Below are positions 1 to 10,731 of a stretch of 64,000 bases of DNA, one piece after another. The stretch is from Deltaproteobacteria bacterium (lineage in GTDB: Bacteria > Myxococcota_A > UBA9042 > PHBI01 > JACKFB01). The stretch spans positions 1 through 64,000 of the forward strand of contig JACKFB010000021.1 in NCBI GenBank assembly GCA_020632695.1, in the 5' to 3' direction. The notes beneath the pieces are model-generated. The model saw only the letters and a list, made by a program, of their open reading frames with translations, was not told the DNA's origin and ran no database searches. A program made the position numbers and the translations under genes. The number at the start of each line of letters is the position of its first letter. Position 1 is the stretch's first letter.

Positions 1-152
1 GCGATGCCCTTGTAGATCTCGAGCGTCGGAGCGAGCCGCTCCTCGGCCGGCCCCGCGAAGTCCGCACCGCGAAGGCGCGCCGCCTCCAGCGTCTTGCGCG
101 CATCCGCGACGATATCAGCCCGGTCCGAACGCGATCGGATGACTTCTCCCAT
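1..152 (-). CDS. Hypothetical protein, 3' end beyond the window
   Basis: An open frame enters from the left edge on the minus strand and begins at ATG 152-150, preceded by AGGAG seven bases upstream (on the minus strand). The 50 visible residues start MGEVIRSRSD and continue as an Arg/Ala-rich, probably helical stretch. I do not recognise a family. The strong ribosome site and the uninterrupted frame are the only support. It is divergent from the histidine kinase at 528. Confidence 0.5.
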   Translation of the reverse strand, partial: MGEVIRSRSDRADIVADARKTLEAARLRGADFAGPAEERLAPTLEIYKGI

Positions 153-527
153 GGTGATGCTCCTGGAAAAGTAAGGGAGAGAGAGAATTGAGATGGGAAG
201 GTGGCGAGCATCGCACCGCCCCACGGGCGGCGCAAGGCGTGCAGGCACGAAATACGGCCGCGCCTCCTGGCGGGGCTCCGCTCGGGCGGCGGTGATCGGC
301 GCGTCCCAGGCGGCCTGGCGCGCGGCGTGTTCGCCGACGACGGGATCCTTCCGCGGAAAGCGATGGACACCTGCCCGCTCCCATCCCCAACATCTTGTGG
401 TTCATGAGGCTCGGTGGAAGTGGCGGGTCGGGCGCCACCATGCCAACGTCACCGACTCCGACACCCAGACCGCGGCGGCGTGCGGCGGCTGGCCAACGCG
501 ACGGGGTCTGGGCGAGACTCCGGGCCG
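153..527. other. Divergent intergenic region
   Basis: This 375-base gap separates the minus-strand partial gene from the histidine kinase. It holds a small hairpin at 216-230 (CCGCCC, loop CAC, GGGCGG) and a purine-rich stretch near 171-190. I see no convincing promoter and no gene with coding character. Confidence 0.5.
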
Positions 528-3316
<2,789 letters not shown>

Positions 3317-3343
3317 GGGCGCCGCGGCGCGGGCGAGCGGGCG

Positions 3344-3390
3344 TGCAATTTCCGCACTGCGGCGCCCACGGCGATGCTGCGGAATCTGCG
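3344..3390. promoter_or_regulatory. Inverted-repeat candidate binding site for the response regulator
   Basis: TGCAATTTCCGCA (3344-3356) and TGCGGAATCTGCG (3378-3390) are imperfect inverted copies, matching at 10 of 13 positions. TTCCGCA and TGCGGAA are exact reverse complements. They lie about 75-120 bases upstream of the -24 element, a usual distance for a bacterial enhancer-binding protein. Assignment to the regulator encoded just upstream is inference. Confidence 0.5.
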
Positions 3391-3464
3391 CTGTGACGCC
3401 TCCCCGGCCGGGGCGTCCGGGGTCCGTCCGTGTGATTCCAGCGAGTTGCGGCACGCCCCGCCGC

Positions 3465-3479
3465 TGGCACGCCCCTTGC
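3465..3479 (+). promoter_or_regulatory. Sigma-54 (-24/-12) promoter
   Basis: The sequence TGGCAC-GCCCC-TTGC fits the RpoN consensus, with the invariant GG and GC dinucleotides at the required spacing. Transcription would begin near 3491, giving a leader of about 50 bases before the PqqD-like gene at 3542. A partial direct copy, GGCACGCCCC, sits at 3450-3459. It lies immediately downstream of a gene for a sigma-54 activator, which strengthens the call. Confidence 0.8.
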
Positions 3480-3541
3480 GATGCACTCGCGGCGTCCCTC
3501 GACATCGACGTCGACCCGGGCGAACCGGAACGGAGCGCGGC

Positions 3542-3844
3542 ATGTACGAGCATCTGGCACTGAGCGACAACGGCTTCCTCTTCGACACGCGCTCGGGGGC
3601 GACCTACTCCCTGAGCCGCACGGGGACCTTCCTGCTGCGCGAGCTGATGCGCGGCACCCACCCCTCCGATCTGGCCGCGCGGCTCACCGACGCCTTCGAG
3701 GTGGACCTGCCCGCCGCCGCCCGCGACTGCGAGCAGTTCCTCTTCCGGGTCAAGGACCTGGCGCTGCTCGACGAGGCGAGCGACGACGATGACGACGATC
3801 CGGGCAGCCCGCGCGCCGCCGAGCCCTTCGGGGGTGTGCGATGA
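3542..3844 (+). CDS. PqqD-like (RiPP recognition element fold) protein
   Basis: This 100-residue protein has the PqqD pattern: a beta-hairpin start (GFLFDTRSGATYSLSRTG) followed by helices ending in VKDLALLD. Proteins of this fold usually bind a leader peptide and present it to a modifying enzyme. The last 20 residues form an acidic tail with a run of Asp, unusual for the family. The ATG at 3542 is preferred because the family fold begins immediately after it; no strong ribosome site is visible. It is the first gene after the sigma-54 promoter, and its stop overlaps the ATP-grasp start as ATGA. No PQQ genes, radical SAM enzyme or short precursor peptide are seen in this operon, so its partner is unknown. 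Confidence 0.7.
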   Translation: MYEHLALSDNGFLFDTRSGATYSLSRTGTFLLRELMRGTHPSDLAARLTDAFEVDLPAAARDCEQFLFRVKDLALLDEASDDDDDDPGSPRAAEPFGGVR

Positions 3845-4962
3845 GCGGGCGCGACGACTCGCGACGCGCCGACGGCCGGCCGCTCACCGTCGCCGTGACC
3901 GGCCTCAACGCCACCGACAACCCGGGGCCGGGCGTGCCCGTCATCCGCGCCATACGCGCCGCCTGCCCCGACTGCCGCATCGTCGGGCTGGCCTACGACG
4001 CGCTGGATCCCGGCAACTACATGGACGGCATCGCCGACGACGTGTGGCTGATGCCCTACCCCAGCCAGGGCGCCGGTGTGCTGGAGGAGCGCCTGCGCGC
4101 CATCCACGCCACGACACCGCTCGACGCGGTGATCCCGACCCTGGACTCGGAGCTGCCGACCTACCTCAAGCTGGTGGATCGCCTGCGCGACCTGGGCATC
4201 GGGACCTTCCTGCCGACGGCCGACATGCTGAGGCTGCGCGGCAAGGACCGCCTCGACGCGCTGCGCACCGAGCTCGGGGTCAGCACCCCGCGCGGTGTGG
4301 CGCTCACCGACCCCGCGGCCATCGGCAAGCTCGACGAGGAGCTGGACTTCCCGGTGATGGTGAAGGGCCAGTTCTACGACGCGGCCATCGCCTACTCGCC
4401 CATGGACGTGCACGCCCACTTCGAGCGCTTCCGGGCCAAGTGGGGGGTGCCGGTGATCGTGCAGGAGTTCGTCGCCGGCGAGGAGTACGACGTGGTCGCG
4501 CTGGGTGACGGCGAGGGGGGGCTGGTCGGGTCGGTGGCGATGCGGAAGATGCAGCTCACCGACAAGGGCAAGGCCTGGGGCGGCGTGACCGTGGCCGACC
4601 GCAAGCTGGACGCCTTCGTGCGCGACACCATGGCGAAGCTCCGCTGGCGCGGCCCCTGCGAGCTCGAGGTGATGAAGGCCAGCGACGGCAGCGGGCTCTA
4701 CCTCATCGAGATCAACCCGCGCTTCCCGGCGTGGGTGTACCTGAGCGTCGGCGCCGGGCGGAACCTGCCCTGGGCGGCCGTCCAGCTCGCCCTGGGCGAG
4801 CACGTGGCGCCGATGCCGCCGGCGCCCGCGGGGGTGATGTTCCTCCGGCACAGCTTCGACCAGATCTGCAGCCTGGCGGACTACTCCGCCCTGACCACCC
4901 TGGGCGAGCTGCACCACGCGGCCGCCTCCAGCCCAGCCACCGCCGAGGAGGTCGCACGATGA
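3841..4962 (+). CDS. ATP-grasp ligase, carbamoyl-phosphate-synthase-like
   Basis: This 373-residue protein resembles one ATP-grasp unit of the carbamoyl phosphate synthase large chain. It has an N-terminal pre-grasp domain (GLNATDNPGPGVP near residues 21-33), a central nucleotide-binding region (FPVMVKGQFYDAA, VIVQEFVAGEEYDVV) and a metal-binding end (CELEVMK, LIEINPRFPAW). Such enzymes activate a carboxylate as an acyl phosphate and join it to an amine. It is too short to be CarB and there is no CarA. It overlaps the PqqD-like gene upstream and the decarboxylase downstream, so the three should be co-translated. The substrate may be an amino acid or a peptide carried by the PqqD-like protein, but this is inference. 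Confidence 0.85.
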   Translation: MSGRDDSRRADGRPLTVAVTGLNATDNPGPGVPVIRAIRAACPDCRIVGLAYDALDPGNYMDGIADDVWLMPYPSQGAGVLEERLRAIHATTPLDAVIPTLDSELPTYLKLVDRLRDLGIGTFLPTADMLRLRGKDRLDALRTELGVSTPRGVALTDPAAIGKLDEELDFPVMVKGQFYDAAIAYSPMDVHAHFERFRAKWGVPVIVQEFVAGEEYDVVALGDGEGGLVGSVAMRKMQLTDKGKAWGGVTVADRKLDAFVRDTMAKLRWRGPCELEVMKASDGSGLYLIEINPRFPAWVYLSVGAGRNLPWAAVQLALGEHVAPMPPAPAGVMFLRHSFDQICSLADYSALTTLGELHHAAASSPATAEEVAR

Positions 4963-6308
4963 GCCGCCAGCCCTACGACAAGCCCACGATCCTCAAGCAC
5001 GCCACCGGCCTCGCCAACAAGTTCGGCCGCGGCCCCAGCCGCAAGAGCCTCGAGCGCATCGACGGCGTGAAGGTCACCGAGCTGATCGAGCGCTTCGGGA
5101 GCCCGCTCTTCGTCTTCAGCGAGCACCGCCTGCGCCAGAAGTACCGCGAGGCCTACCGGGCCTTCTCGCTGCGCTATCCGAAGGTCCAGTTCTCCTGGTC
5201 CTACAAGACCAACTACCTCGACGCCGTCTGCCGGATCTTCCACCAGGAGGGCGCCTGGGCCGAGGTGGTCAGCGAGATCGAGTACGAGATGGCGCGGCGC
5301 CTGGGCATCCCCGGCGAGCACATCCTCTTCAACGGGCCCTACAAGCCGGAGCCCGCCCTTCGCACGGCCATCGCCGAGGGCTCCAAGCTGCACCTCGACC
5401 ACTACGAGGAGCTCTACACCGTCGAGCGGCTGGCGCGGGAGGCGGGCCGCGTGGTGCCGGTGTCCATCCGCATCAACATGGACACGGGCATCCACCCGCG
5501 CTGGGACCGCTTCGGCTTCAACCTCGACAACGGCGAGGCCCTGGACGCGATCCGGCGCCTGCACGCGGGCGGTCACCTGGTGCTCGAGGGCATCCACAGC
5601 CACATCGGGACCTTCGTGCTGGACCCGGAGGCCTACGGGCGCGCGGCGGCCAAGATGGCCGAGCTGGCGCTGACCGTGCGCCGCGAGACCGGCATGGTGG
5701 TGAAGTACCTGGACGTGGGCGGCGGCTTCGCGTCGCGCTCGACGCTCCACTCCCAGTACGCGCCGGGCGCCGACGGTTCGCCGCCCATCGACGACTACGC
5801 CGAGGCCATCACCAGCGCGCTGCTGGGCGCCGGCTTCCCGCAGAACGAGATGCCGACGCTCATGCTGGAGACCGGCCGCGCGCTCATCGACGACGCCGGG
5901 TTCATGGTGACCCGCGTCGTCGGCAACAAGCGCCTGGCCAACGGCACCCGCGCGCTCATCGTCGATGCCGGGGTCAACGTGCTCTTCACCAGCTTCTGGT
6001 ATCGCCACGACGTGCTGCCGGTGCTCGACCGCGGCGGCATGCTCGAGGAGACCGTCATCTATGGGCCGCTCTGCATGAACATCGACGTGGTGCGCCCCTC
6101 GGTGCTGCTGCCGCCGCTCGAGGCCGGCGACGCCCTGGTGATCCGGCCCGTCGGCGCCTACAACCTGACCCAGTCGATGCAGTTCATCCGGCTGCGGCCG
6201 GCGGCGATCCTCATCGGCGAGAACCAGGAGGTGGACGTGGTGCGGCGCGCCGAGGTGCTCGACGACCTCAAGGGCCCGGAGCTCCTCCCCGCGCGGCTGG
6301 CGCCCTGA
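4959..6308 (+). CDS. PLP-dependent decarboxylase, fold type III (LysA/ornithine-decarboxylase-like)
   Basis: This is a 449-residue member of the alanine-racemase-fold basic amino acid decarboxylases. All the expected active-site features are present: PLP-binding Lys83 in SYKTNY, HSHIGT, the glycine loop DVGGGF, METGRALI in place of the usual EPGR, CMNIDVV (the Cys/Asp that reach the partner active site) and VGAYN near the end. It therefore looks catalytically complete. It starts at an ATGA overlap, with GAGGAG just upstream. It is not clearly LysA, because no lysine pathway genes are nearby and the N-terminal 40 residues are extra. The position after an ATP-grasp ligase suggests decarboxylation of a ligation product or precursor, which is inference. 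Confidence 0.85.
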   Translation: MSRQPYDKPTILKHATGLANKFGRGPSRKSLERIDGVKVTELIERFGSPLFVFSEHRLRQKYREAYRAFSLRYPKVQFSWSYKTNYLDAVCRIFHQEGAWAEVVSEIEYEMARRLGIPGEHILFNGPYKPEPALRTAIAEGSKLHLDHYEELYTVERLAREAGRVVPVSIRINMDTGIHPRWDRFGFNLDNGEALDAIRRLHAGGHLVLEGIHSHIGTFVLDPEAYGRAAAKMAELALTVRRETGMVVKYLDVGGGFASRSTLHSQYAPGADGSPPIDDYAEAITSALLGAGFPQNEMPTLMLETGRALIDDAGFMVTRVVGNKRLANGTRALIVDAGVNVLFTSFWYRHDVLPVLDRGGMLEETVIYGPLCMNIDVVRPSVLLPPLEAGDALVIRPVGAYNLTQSMQFIRLRPAAILIGENQEVDVVRRAEVLDDLKGPELLPARLAP

Positions 6309-6309
6309 G

Positions 6310-8535
6310 ATGAGCGTGGCCACGACCCAGCTCCGGGCCACGGACGCCCGCGCCACGGTCCTGCCGGCGCCGGTACGCCACGCGGCGGCCGGCGTGCGGG
6401 CGGGCCTCCGCGCCTACGCGCTGGTGCTCTTCAGCCAGAACCCGTGGGCGGGCCTGCTCTTCGTGGCGGCGACGATGGTGGTGCCGAGCCACGGCATGGC
6501 CGGGCTGCTGGGCCTGGTGATGACCACCGGCTGGGCGCGCCTGCTCGGACGTCCCGAGCGCACCATCCGCTCGGGCTTCTACGGCTTCAATGGGCTCCTG
6601 GTCGGGCTGGCGCTCGGCCTCTACTTCCGCATGGGCCTGCCCTTCGTCGGTCTGATGGGGGTGCTGACCCTGCTGACGGTCATCGTGTCGAGCGCGCTCT
6701 CGAACCTCACCGAGCGCTACGTCGGGGTGCCGGTGCTGAGCCTGCCCTTCGTGCTGGTCACCTGGGCCGCGATCCTCGCCACCCGCCGCTTCGCCGGCGT
6801 CGAGGTGGCGCTGGACCCGGTGCTGGCCAGCGACTGGGGCTCGGGCCACCTCCCGGTCATGGCCGAGCTGCTGCTTCGCTCGCTGGGCGCCTGCTTCTTC
6901 CAGCTCTCGGTGCTGAGCGGCGCCCTGGTGATGGCGGGGCTCCTGGTCGCCTCCCGGTGGGCGGCGATCCTGGCCGCCGTGGGCTTCGTCTCGGGCTACG
7001 CGGTGTACCAGGGCCTCGGCGGGCCGACCGGCGACCTCACGGCCCACTTCGTCGGCTTCAACTTCATCCTCAGCAGCATCGCCGTCGGCGGCGTCTTCCT
7101 GCTGCTCTCGCCGGGCAGCCTGGCCATGGCCGTAGCCGCGGGCGCCGTCACCGCGGTGCTGAGCGCCGCCCTGCTGGCCTTCCTCGAGCCCTTCGGCCTG
7201 CCGGTGCTGGCCATGCCCTTCATCCTGACCACCCAGCTCGTCGTGTTCGCCCTGATGACCCGCGCCACCGCCGGCGGGCTGCGCCTGGTCGCGGGCACCC
7301 CCGGCACGCCCGAGCAGAACCTGCGCCGCACCGTCTACCGCGACCGCCGCTACCCCGACCCGGCCCTGCCCGCCATGCACCTGCCGGTGATGGGCGAGTG
7401 GCTGGTCACCCAGGGCCCCGACGGACCCCACACCCACCAGGGGCTCTGGGCCCACGCCTGGGACTTCGAGGTCGCCGACGACGAGGGGCGCCGCCACCGC
7501 GGCACCGGCGAGGCGCTGGAGGACTGGCTGGCCTGGCGCGCGCCGGTGGTGGCGCCGGCCGACGGCCGCGTCATCCGCGTCATCAACCACCTGGAGGACA
7601 CCCCGGTCGGCGAGGTCGACGTCGCCAACAACTGGGGGAACCTGGTGATCCTCTGGCACCACGGCGACGTGTTCAGCGCCATGTGTCACCTGGCCAAGGG
7701 CAGCGCCACGGTGCGCGAGGGCGACACGGTGGTGCGCGGGCAGGTCCTGGCGCGGGTCGGGGCCTCGGGCCGCTCGCCCGTGCCGCACCTGCACTTCCAG
7801 GTGCAAGGCTCCGGCGACATCGGGGCGCCCACCCGGCGCGCCGCGCTGCTGCACTACGTGGCCACGCCGGCCGACGCGGCCCGCAGCGGAGGCGTCGACG
7901 TCGAGGGCCGCGCCTACATGACCCACGGCGTCCCCGACGAGGGCTGCCGCGTGCAGGCCGTGCGCCCCGACGAGGGCCTCCGCCAGGCGGCCAGCCTCCC
8001 GCCCGGGCGCACGCTGCGCTGGCTCATCCGCGAGGGCGAGCAGCTCCGCGAGGAGACCTGGCTCAGCGAGATCGACGCCCTGGGCGGGCGCCGCCTGGTC
8101 AGCGACGACGGCCGCGCCGAGGCGCCGCTCTACGCCGACGACAGCTACCTGACCGTCCTCGACTACAGCGGCCCGCCCGACCGGCTGCTGGGGCTCTTCT
8201 CGCTGGCCGCGGCGCGGGTGCCCTTCCTGGACGACCCCACCGTGCCCTGGACCGACGCGCCCTCGGCGATGGCCTTCGCGTCGCCGCTGGCCCGGATGGG
8301 CCGCGAGCTGGTGCTGCCCTTCATGCTGGCCGGCGCCGTGCCCACCCGCAGCCACCTGAGCTGGGACGGCCTGCGGTTGCACGTGCGCACCGAGCTGGAC
8401 CTCGAGGCCGCCGGACAGGCCGGTCGGGGGCTGCCCGCGCGGCTGGACCTCACCTTCGAGACGGGGCGGGGCCCGGTGGCCTTGCGGGCCTGGCGCGCCG
8501 GTCACCTGGTCGTCGACGCGGAGGTGATGCCGTGA
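6310..8535 (+). CDS. Urea transporter fused to LytM (M23) endopeptidase
   Basis: This 741-residue fusion has an N-terminal channel of about 320 residues with roughly ten hydrophobic segments. The urea-transporter motif GFNGLLVGLALG lies near 95-106, and a second-half counterpart (FVGFNFILSSIAVGG) lies near 240-256. The C-terminal part holds an M23/LytM domain with His382 and Asp385 (AHAWDF) and the His493-Leu-His495-Phe motif, so the metal-binding set looks intact. A further 230 residues follow, of unknown role. Urea channels passively conduct urea or related amides, and LytM domains usually act on or bind peptidoglycan. It begins one base after the decarboxylase stop. Joining a solute channel to a wall enzyme suggests passage through the envelope coupled to cell-wall contact, as inference. 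Confidence 0.85.
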   Translation: MSVATTQLRATDARATVLPAPVRHAAAGVRAGLRAYALVLFSQNPWAGLLFVAATMVVPSHGMAGLLGLVMTTGWARLLGRPERTIRSGFYGFNGLLVGLALGLYFRMGLPFVGLMGVLTLLTVIVSSALSNLTERYVGVPVLSLPFVLVTWAAILATRRFAGVEVALDPVLASDWGSGHLPVMAELLLRSLGACFFQLSVLSGALVMAGLLVASRWAAILAAVGFVSGYAVYQGLGGPTGDLTAHFVGFNFILSSIAVGGVFLLLSPGSLAMAVAAGAVTAVLSAALLAFLEPFGLPVLAMPFILTTQLVVFALMTRATAGGLRLVAGTPGTPEQNLRRTVYRDRRYPDPALPAMHLPVMGEWLVTQGPDGPHTHQGLWAHAWDFEVADDEGRRHRGTGEALEDWLAWRAPVVAPADGRVIRVINHLEDTPVGEVDVANNWGNLVILWHHGDVFSAMCHLAKGSATVREGDTVVRGQVLARVGASGRSPVPHLHFQVQGSGDIGAPTRRAALLHYVATPADAARSGGVDVEGRAYMTHGVPDEGCRVQAVRPDEGLRQAASLPPGRTLRWLIREGEQLREETWLSEIDALGGRRLVSDDGRAEAPLYADDSYLTVLDYSGPPDRLLGLFSLAAARVPFLDDPTVPWTDAPSAMAFASPLARMGRELVLPFMLAGAVPTRSHLSWDGLRLHVRTELDLEAAGQAGRGLPARLDLTFETGRGPVALRAWRAGHLVVDAEVMP

Positions 8536-9872
8536 GGGCCCTACGCGACCGCATGGCGCGCTGGCGCTCGGCGCGGCTCGGGCTCGCCGCGCTGCTGGCG
8601 GTGGCGGCGCTCTCGACCCGCCCTCCCCTGGCGCGGGCCGCGGCGAGCTACGGCGACGCCATGGCGCTGGCCTGGTCCTCGCTGCAGCGAGGCGAGGCCG
8701 AGGCCGCCGCCCGAGCCTACGCCGAGGCCGCCGCGCTGGTCCCCGAGTCCGAGGACGCCTGGCTGGGGCTGCAGCTCGCGCGCTTGACCCAGCGTGACTG
8801 GAGCGCCGCGCTGGCGGCCGGCGAGCGGGCCCTGGCGCTGAACCCGCAGAGCCGCTGGGCCCAGGCCCGCCAGGGGTACGCCCACGCGATGCGCGGCGAG
8901 CCGCAGCTCGCCCTGCCCCACTACGAGCGCGCGGTGGCCCTGGCGCCCGACGACGCCGAGCTGCGGCTGGGTCTCGGGCTGTCGCTGGTCGGGGTCGGCC
9001 GCGTCGAGGAGGGCCGCGAGAGCTGCCGGCGAGCCGCCGACACGCTGGGCGCGGACTCGCCGCTGGTCGCCGAGTGCCTGGGCGCGACCCGAGGCGACGC
9101 GCTGACCTTCCGCGCGGCCGCCACGGCCAGCTACGGCGGCTACCAGGACCCGTGGGAGGTGCGGGACATCCGCGCGCTCACCCTGAGCGCCGGCCTCGCC
9201 TGGGGATGGGGCGCCGGGGTGTGGGCGGGCGCCACCCTGTCCGAGTCCACCCTGCAGTACGGGCTGGGCGACTACCGGCAGGCCAACGGGGTCCTGGGCC
9301 TCTGGGTGGACCGCCAGGGCTGGCGGGCCCACCTGGACGCCAGCTACCTCGGCGCCACCGACGAGCGGGTCGACGGCGCCTGGTTCGCCGACGGCGGCCT
9401 GGGCTACGGGACCGACGCCGCGCGGGCCGACCTGGCGCTGGTCCTGGGGGCCTGGCCGGACTTCCAGACCCTGCAGCCGCGAGCCACCCTGAGCTTCGGC
9501 CTGGGGGCACGCGCCACCCTGAGCCTGGGCGGCGAGCTGGGCCTCATCCTCGACGATCCCCAGGGCCCCGGGGGCACCGAGCTGCTGGGCTGTGGCCTGC
9601 TGGGCCTGGTCTGGCGCCCGGTGGACGCGCTGGTCCTGACGCTGGGCGGCTACGGCGGCCACCGGCGCTACGCGGCCCAGGCCTCGCTGCTGGACATCTG
9701 GCCGACGCGCGACCGCTTCGTCGGCGGCTGGCAGCTCGACCTCGCCTGGTGGCCGGTGCGCGCCGCCGGCATCCACGCCGGGTTCACCCACGACATCGGC
9801 GACCAGCGCTCCGGCCGCTCCGATCGGTTCCAGCTCTTTCGCGGCCAGGTGACCCTGGAGCTCCGCCTGTGA
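8532..9872 (+). CDS. Exported TPR protein with C-terminal outer-membrane beta-barrel-like domain
   Basis: The start is GTG 8532, overlapping the previous stop as GTGA (446 residues). An in-frame ATG at 8553 is the alternative. A signal peptide precedes ARAAASYG. Three or four TPR repeats cover about residues 40-180. The rest alternates short hydrophobic and Gly-rich strands (YGGYQDPWEVRD, LSAGLAWGWGAGVWAG, LLGLVWRPVDALVLTLGGY) and ends in a strand finishing LELRL, typical of a beta-barrel folded by the BAM machinery. It would place TPRs in the periplasm beside an outer-membrane pore. Its place in the operon suggests it supplies an outer-membrane route or anchor for the product. The substrate is unknown. 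Confidence 0.75.
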   Translation: MRALRDRMARWRSARLGLAALLAVAALSTRPPLARAAASYGDAMALAWSSLQRGEAEAAARAYAEAAALVPESEDAWLGLQLARLTQRDWSAALAAGERALALNPQSRWAQARQGYAHAMRGEPQLALPHYERAVALAPDDAELRLGLGLSLVGVGRVEEGRESCRRAADTLGADSPLVAECLGATRGDALTFRAAATASYGGYQDPWEVRDIRALTLSAGLAWGWGAGVWAGATLSESTLQYGLGDYRQANGVLGLWVDRQGWRAHLDASYLGATDERVDGAWFADGGLGYGTDAARADLALVLGAWPDFQTLQPRATLSFGLGARATLSLGGELGLILDDPQGPGGTELLGCGLLGLVWRPVDALVLTLGGYGGHRRYAAQASLLDIWPTRDRFVGGWQLDLAWWPVRAAGIHAGFTHDIGDQRSGRSDRFQLFRGQVTLELRL

Positions 9873-9958
9873 GCCGCCACCGCCCCCCGACTCCACCCCC
9901 GGGCCCGCGCACCGCGCCCGCCCGCTCCCTCGATGACCCCGACCCCAGGAGGCCTCCC

Positions 9959-10630
9959 ATGCGCTCGCTCTCCCGTCCCCGCCCCGCCGTGTCCCTGCTC
10001 ACCCTGGCCGGCCTCGCGCTCCTCGCGACCTCGGTCGTGGCCACCTGGACGCCCGGCGCCTTCGCCGAGGATCCGGCGAAGGTGCCCGAGCTCTACGAGA
10101 GCTCCTTCGCCCACGAGGCCACGGGCGACATCGACCGCGCGCTCAACGACGTGCTCAGCATCCTGCGGGCCACCCCCGACAGCTACGTCGCCAACCTCCG
10201 CGCGGGTTGGCTCTACTACAGCAAGGGGCGCTACGAGGACTCGGTGCGCTTCTACGACAAGGCGTCCCAGCTCGCCCCGAAGGCCGTCGAGCCGCACCTG
10301 GGACGCATGCTGCCGCTGATGGCCGCCGGGCGCTGGGCCGAGACCGAGCGGGCCGGAAAGCGCGTGCTGACGTCCTCGCCACGCAACTACCTGGCCACCA
10401 GCCGCATGGCCTACGCCGCCTTCGTGCAGGGCCGCTACAAGGAAGCCGAGCGCCTCTACGGCGAGGTGCTGGGCGACTACCCCAGCGACACCGAGATGAT
10501 GCTGGGGCTCGGCTGGACCTACGTGAAGGAGGGCCGCTCGGCCGAGGCGCGCTCGATGTTCGAGGCCGTCCTGCTCATCCGCCGCGACAACGTCAACGCC
10601 AAGGCGGGCCTGCAGGCCGTGGGCGGCTGA
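9959..10630 (+). CDS. Secreted TPR protein
   Basis: This 223-residue protein has an N-terminal signal peptide (hydrophobic core near residues 11-30, cleavage likely after GAFAE or AFA). It is followed by about five TPR-like repeats, for example SYVANLRAGWLYYSKGRYED and TEMMLGLGWTYVKEGRSAEA. The ribosome site AGGAGG at 9947-9952 is the strongest in this operon, so the gene may be translated at a higher level than its neighbours. It follows the TPR/barrel gene after 86 bases and is probably the last gene of the sigma-54 operon. A periplasmic scaffolding role is inferred from the repeats only. Confidence 0.8.
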   Translation: MRSLSRPRPAVSLLTLAGLALLATSVVATWTPGAFAEDPAKVPELYESSFAHEATGDIDRALNDVLSILRATPDSYVANLRAGWLYYSKGRYEDSVRFYDKASQLAPKAVEPHLGRMLPLMAAGRWAETERAGKRVLTSSPRNYLATSRMAYAAFVQGRYKEAERLYGEVLGDYPSDTEMMLGLGWTYVKEGRSAEARSMFEAVLLIRRDNVNAKAGLQAVGG

Positions 10631-10655
10631 CCGGGCCCCTCCCGACCCTGGACGC

Positions 10656-10686
10656 GGCCGCCCCGCCCTCGCACGGGGTCGCGGCC
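10656..10686 (+). terminator. Possible hairpin terminator after the sigma-54 operon
   Basis: GGCCGC-CCCG (10656-10665) can pair with CGGGGTCGCGGCC (10674-10686), leaving a two-base bulge and an eight-base loop. No U-tract follows, so termination at this site is uncertain. Confidence 0.3.
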
Positions 10687-10731
10687 ACAGCACGACTCGC
10701 GCCCGAACCGGGCCGCGCACAGAGAGCACCG

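Noticed and set aside
3542..3844. Assignment as PqqD of pyrroloquinoline quinone synthesis
   Set aside because: No PqqA, B, C or E gene is in the window and the tail is atypical.
3841..4962. Carbamoyl phosphate synthase large subunit
   Set aside because: The protein has only one ATP-grasp unit of about 373 residues, against more than 1000 for CarB, and there is no CarA.
6268..8505. Long minus-strand frame opposite the urea-channel fusion
   Set aside because: It is the shadow of the plus-strand gene, with Gly/His/Gln/Arg-rich nonsense and no ribosome site.
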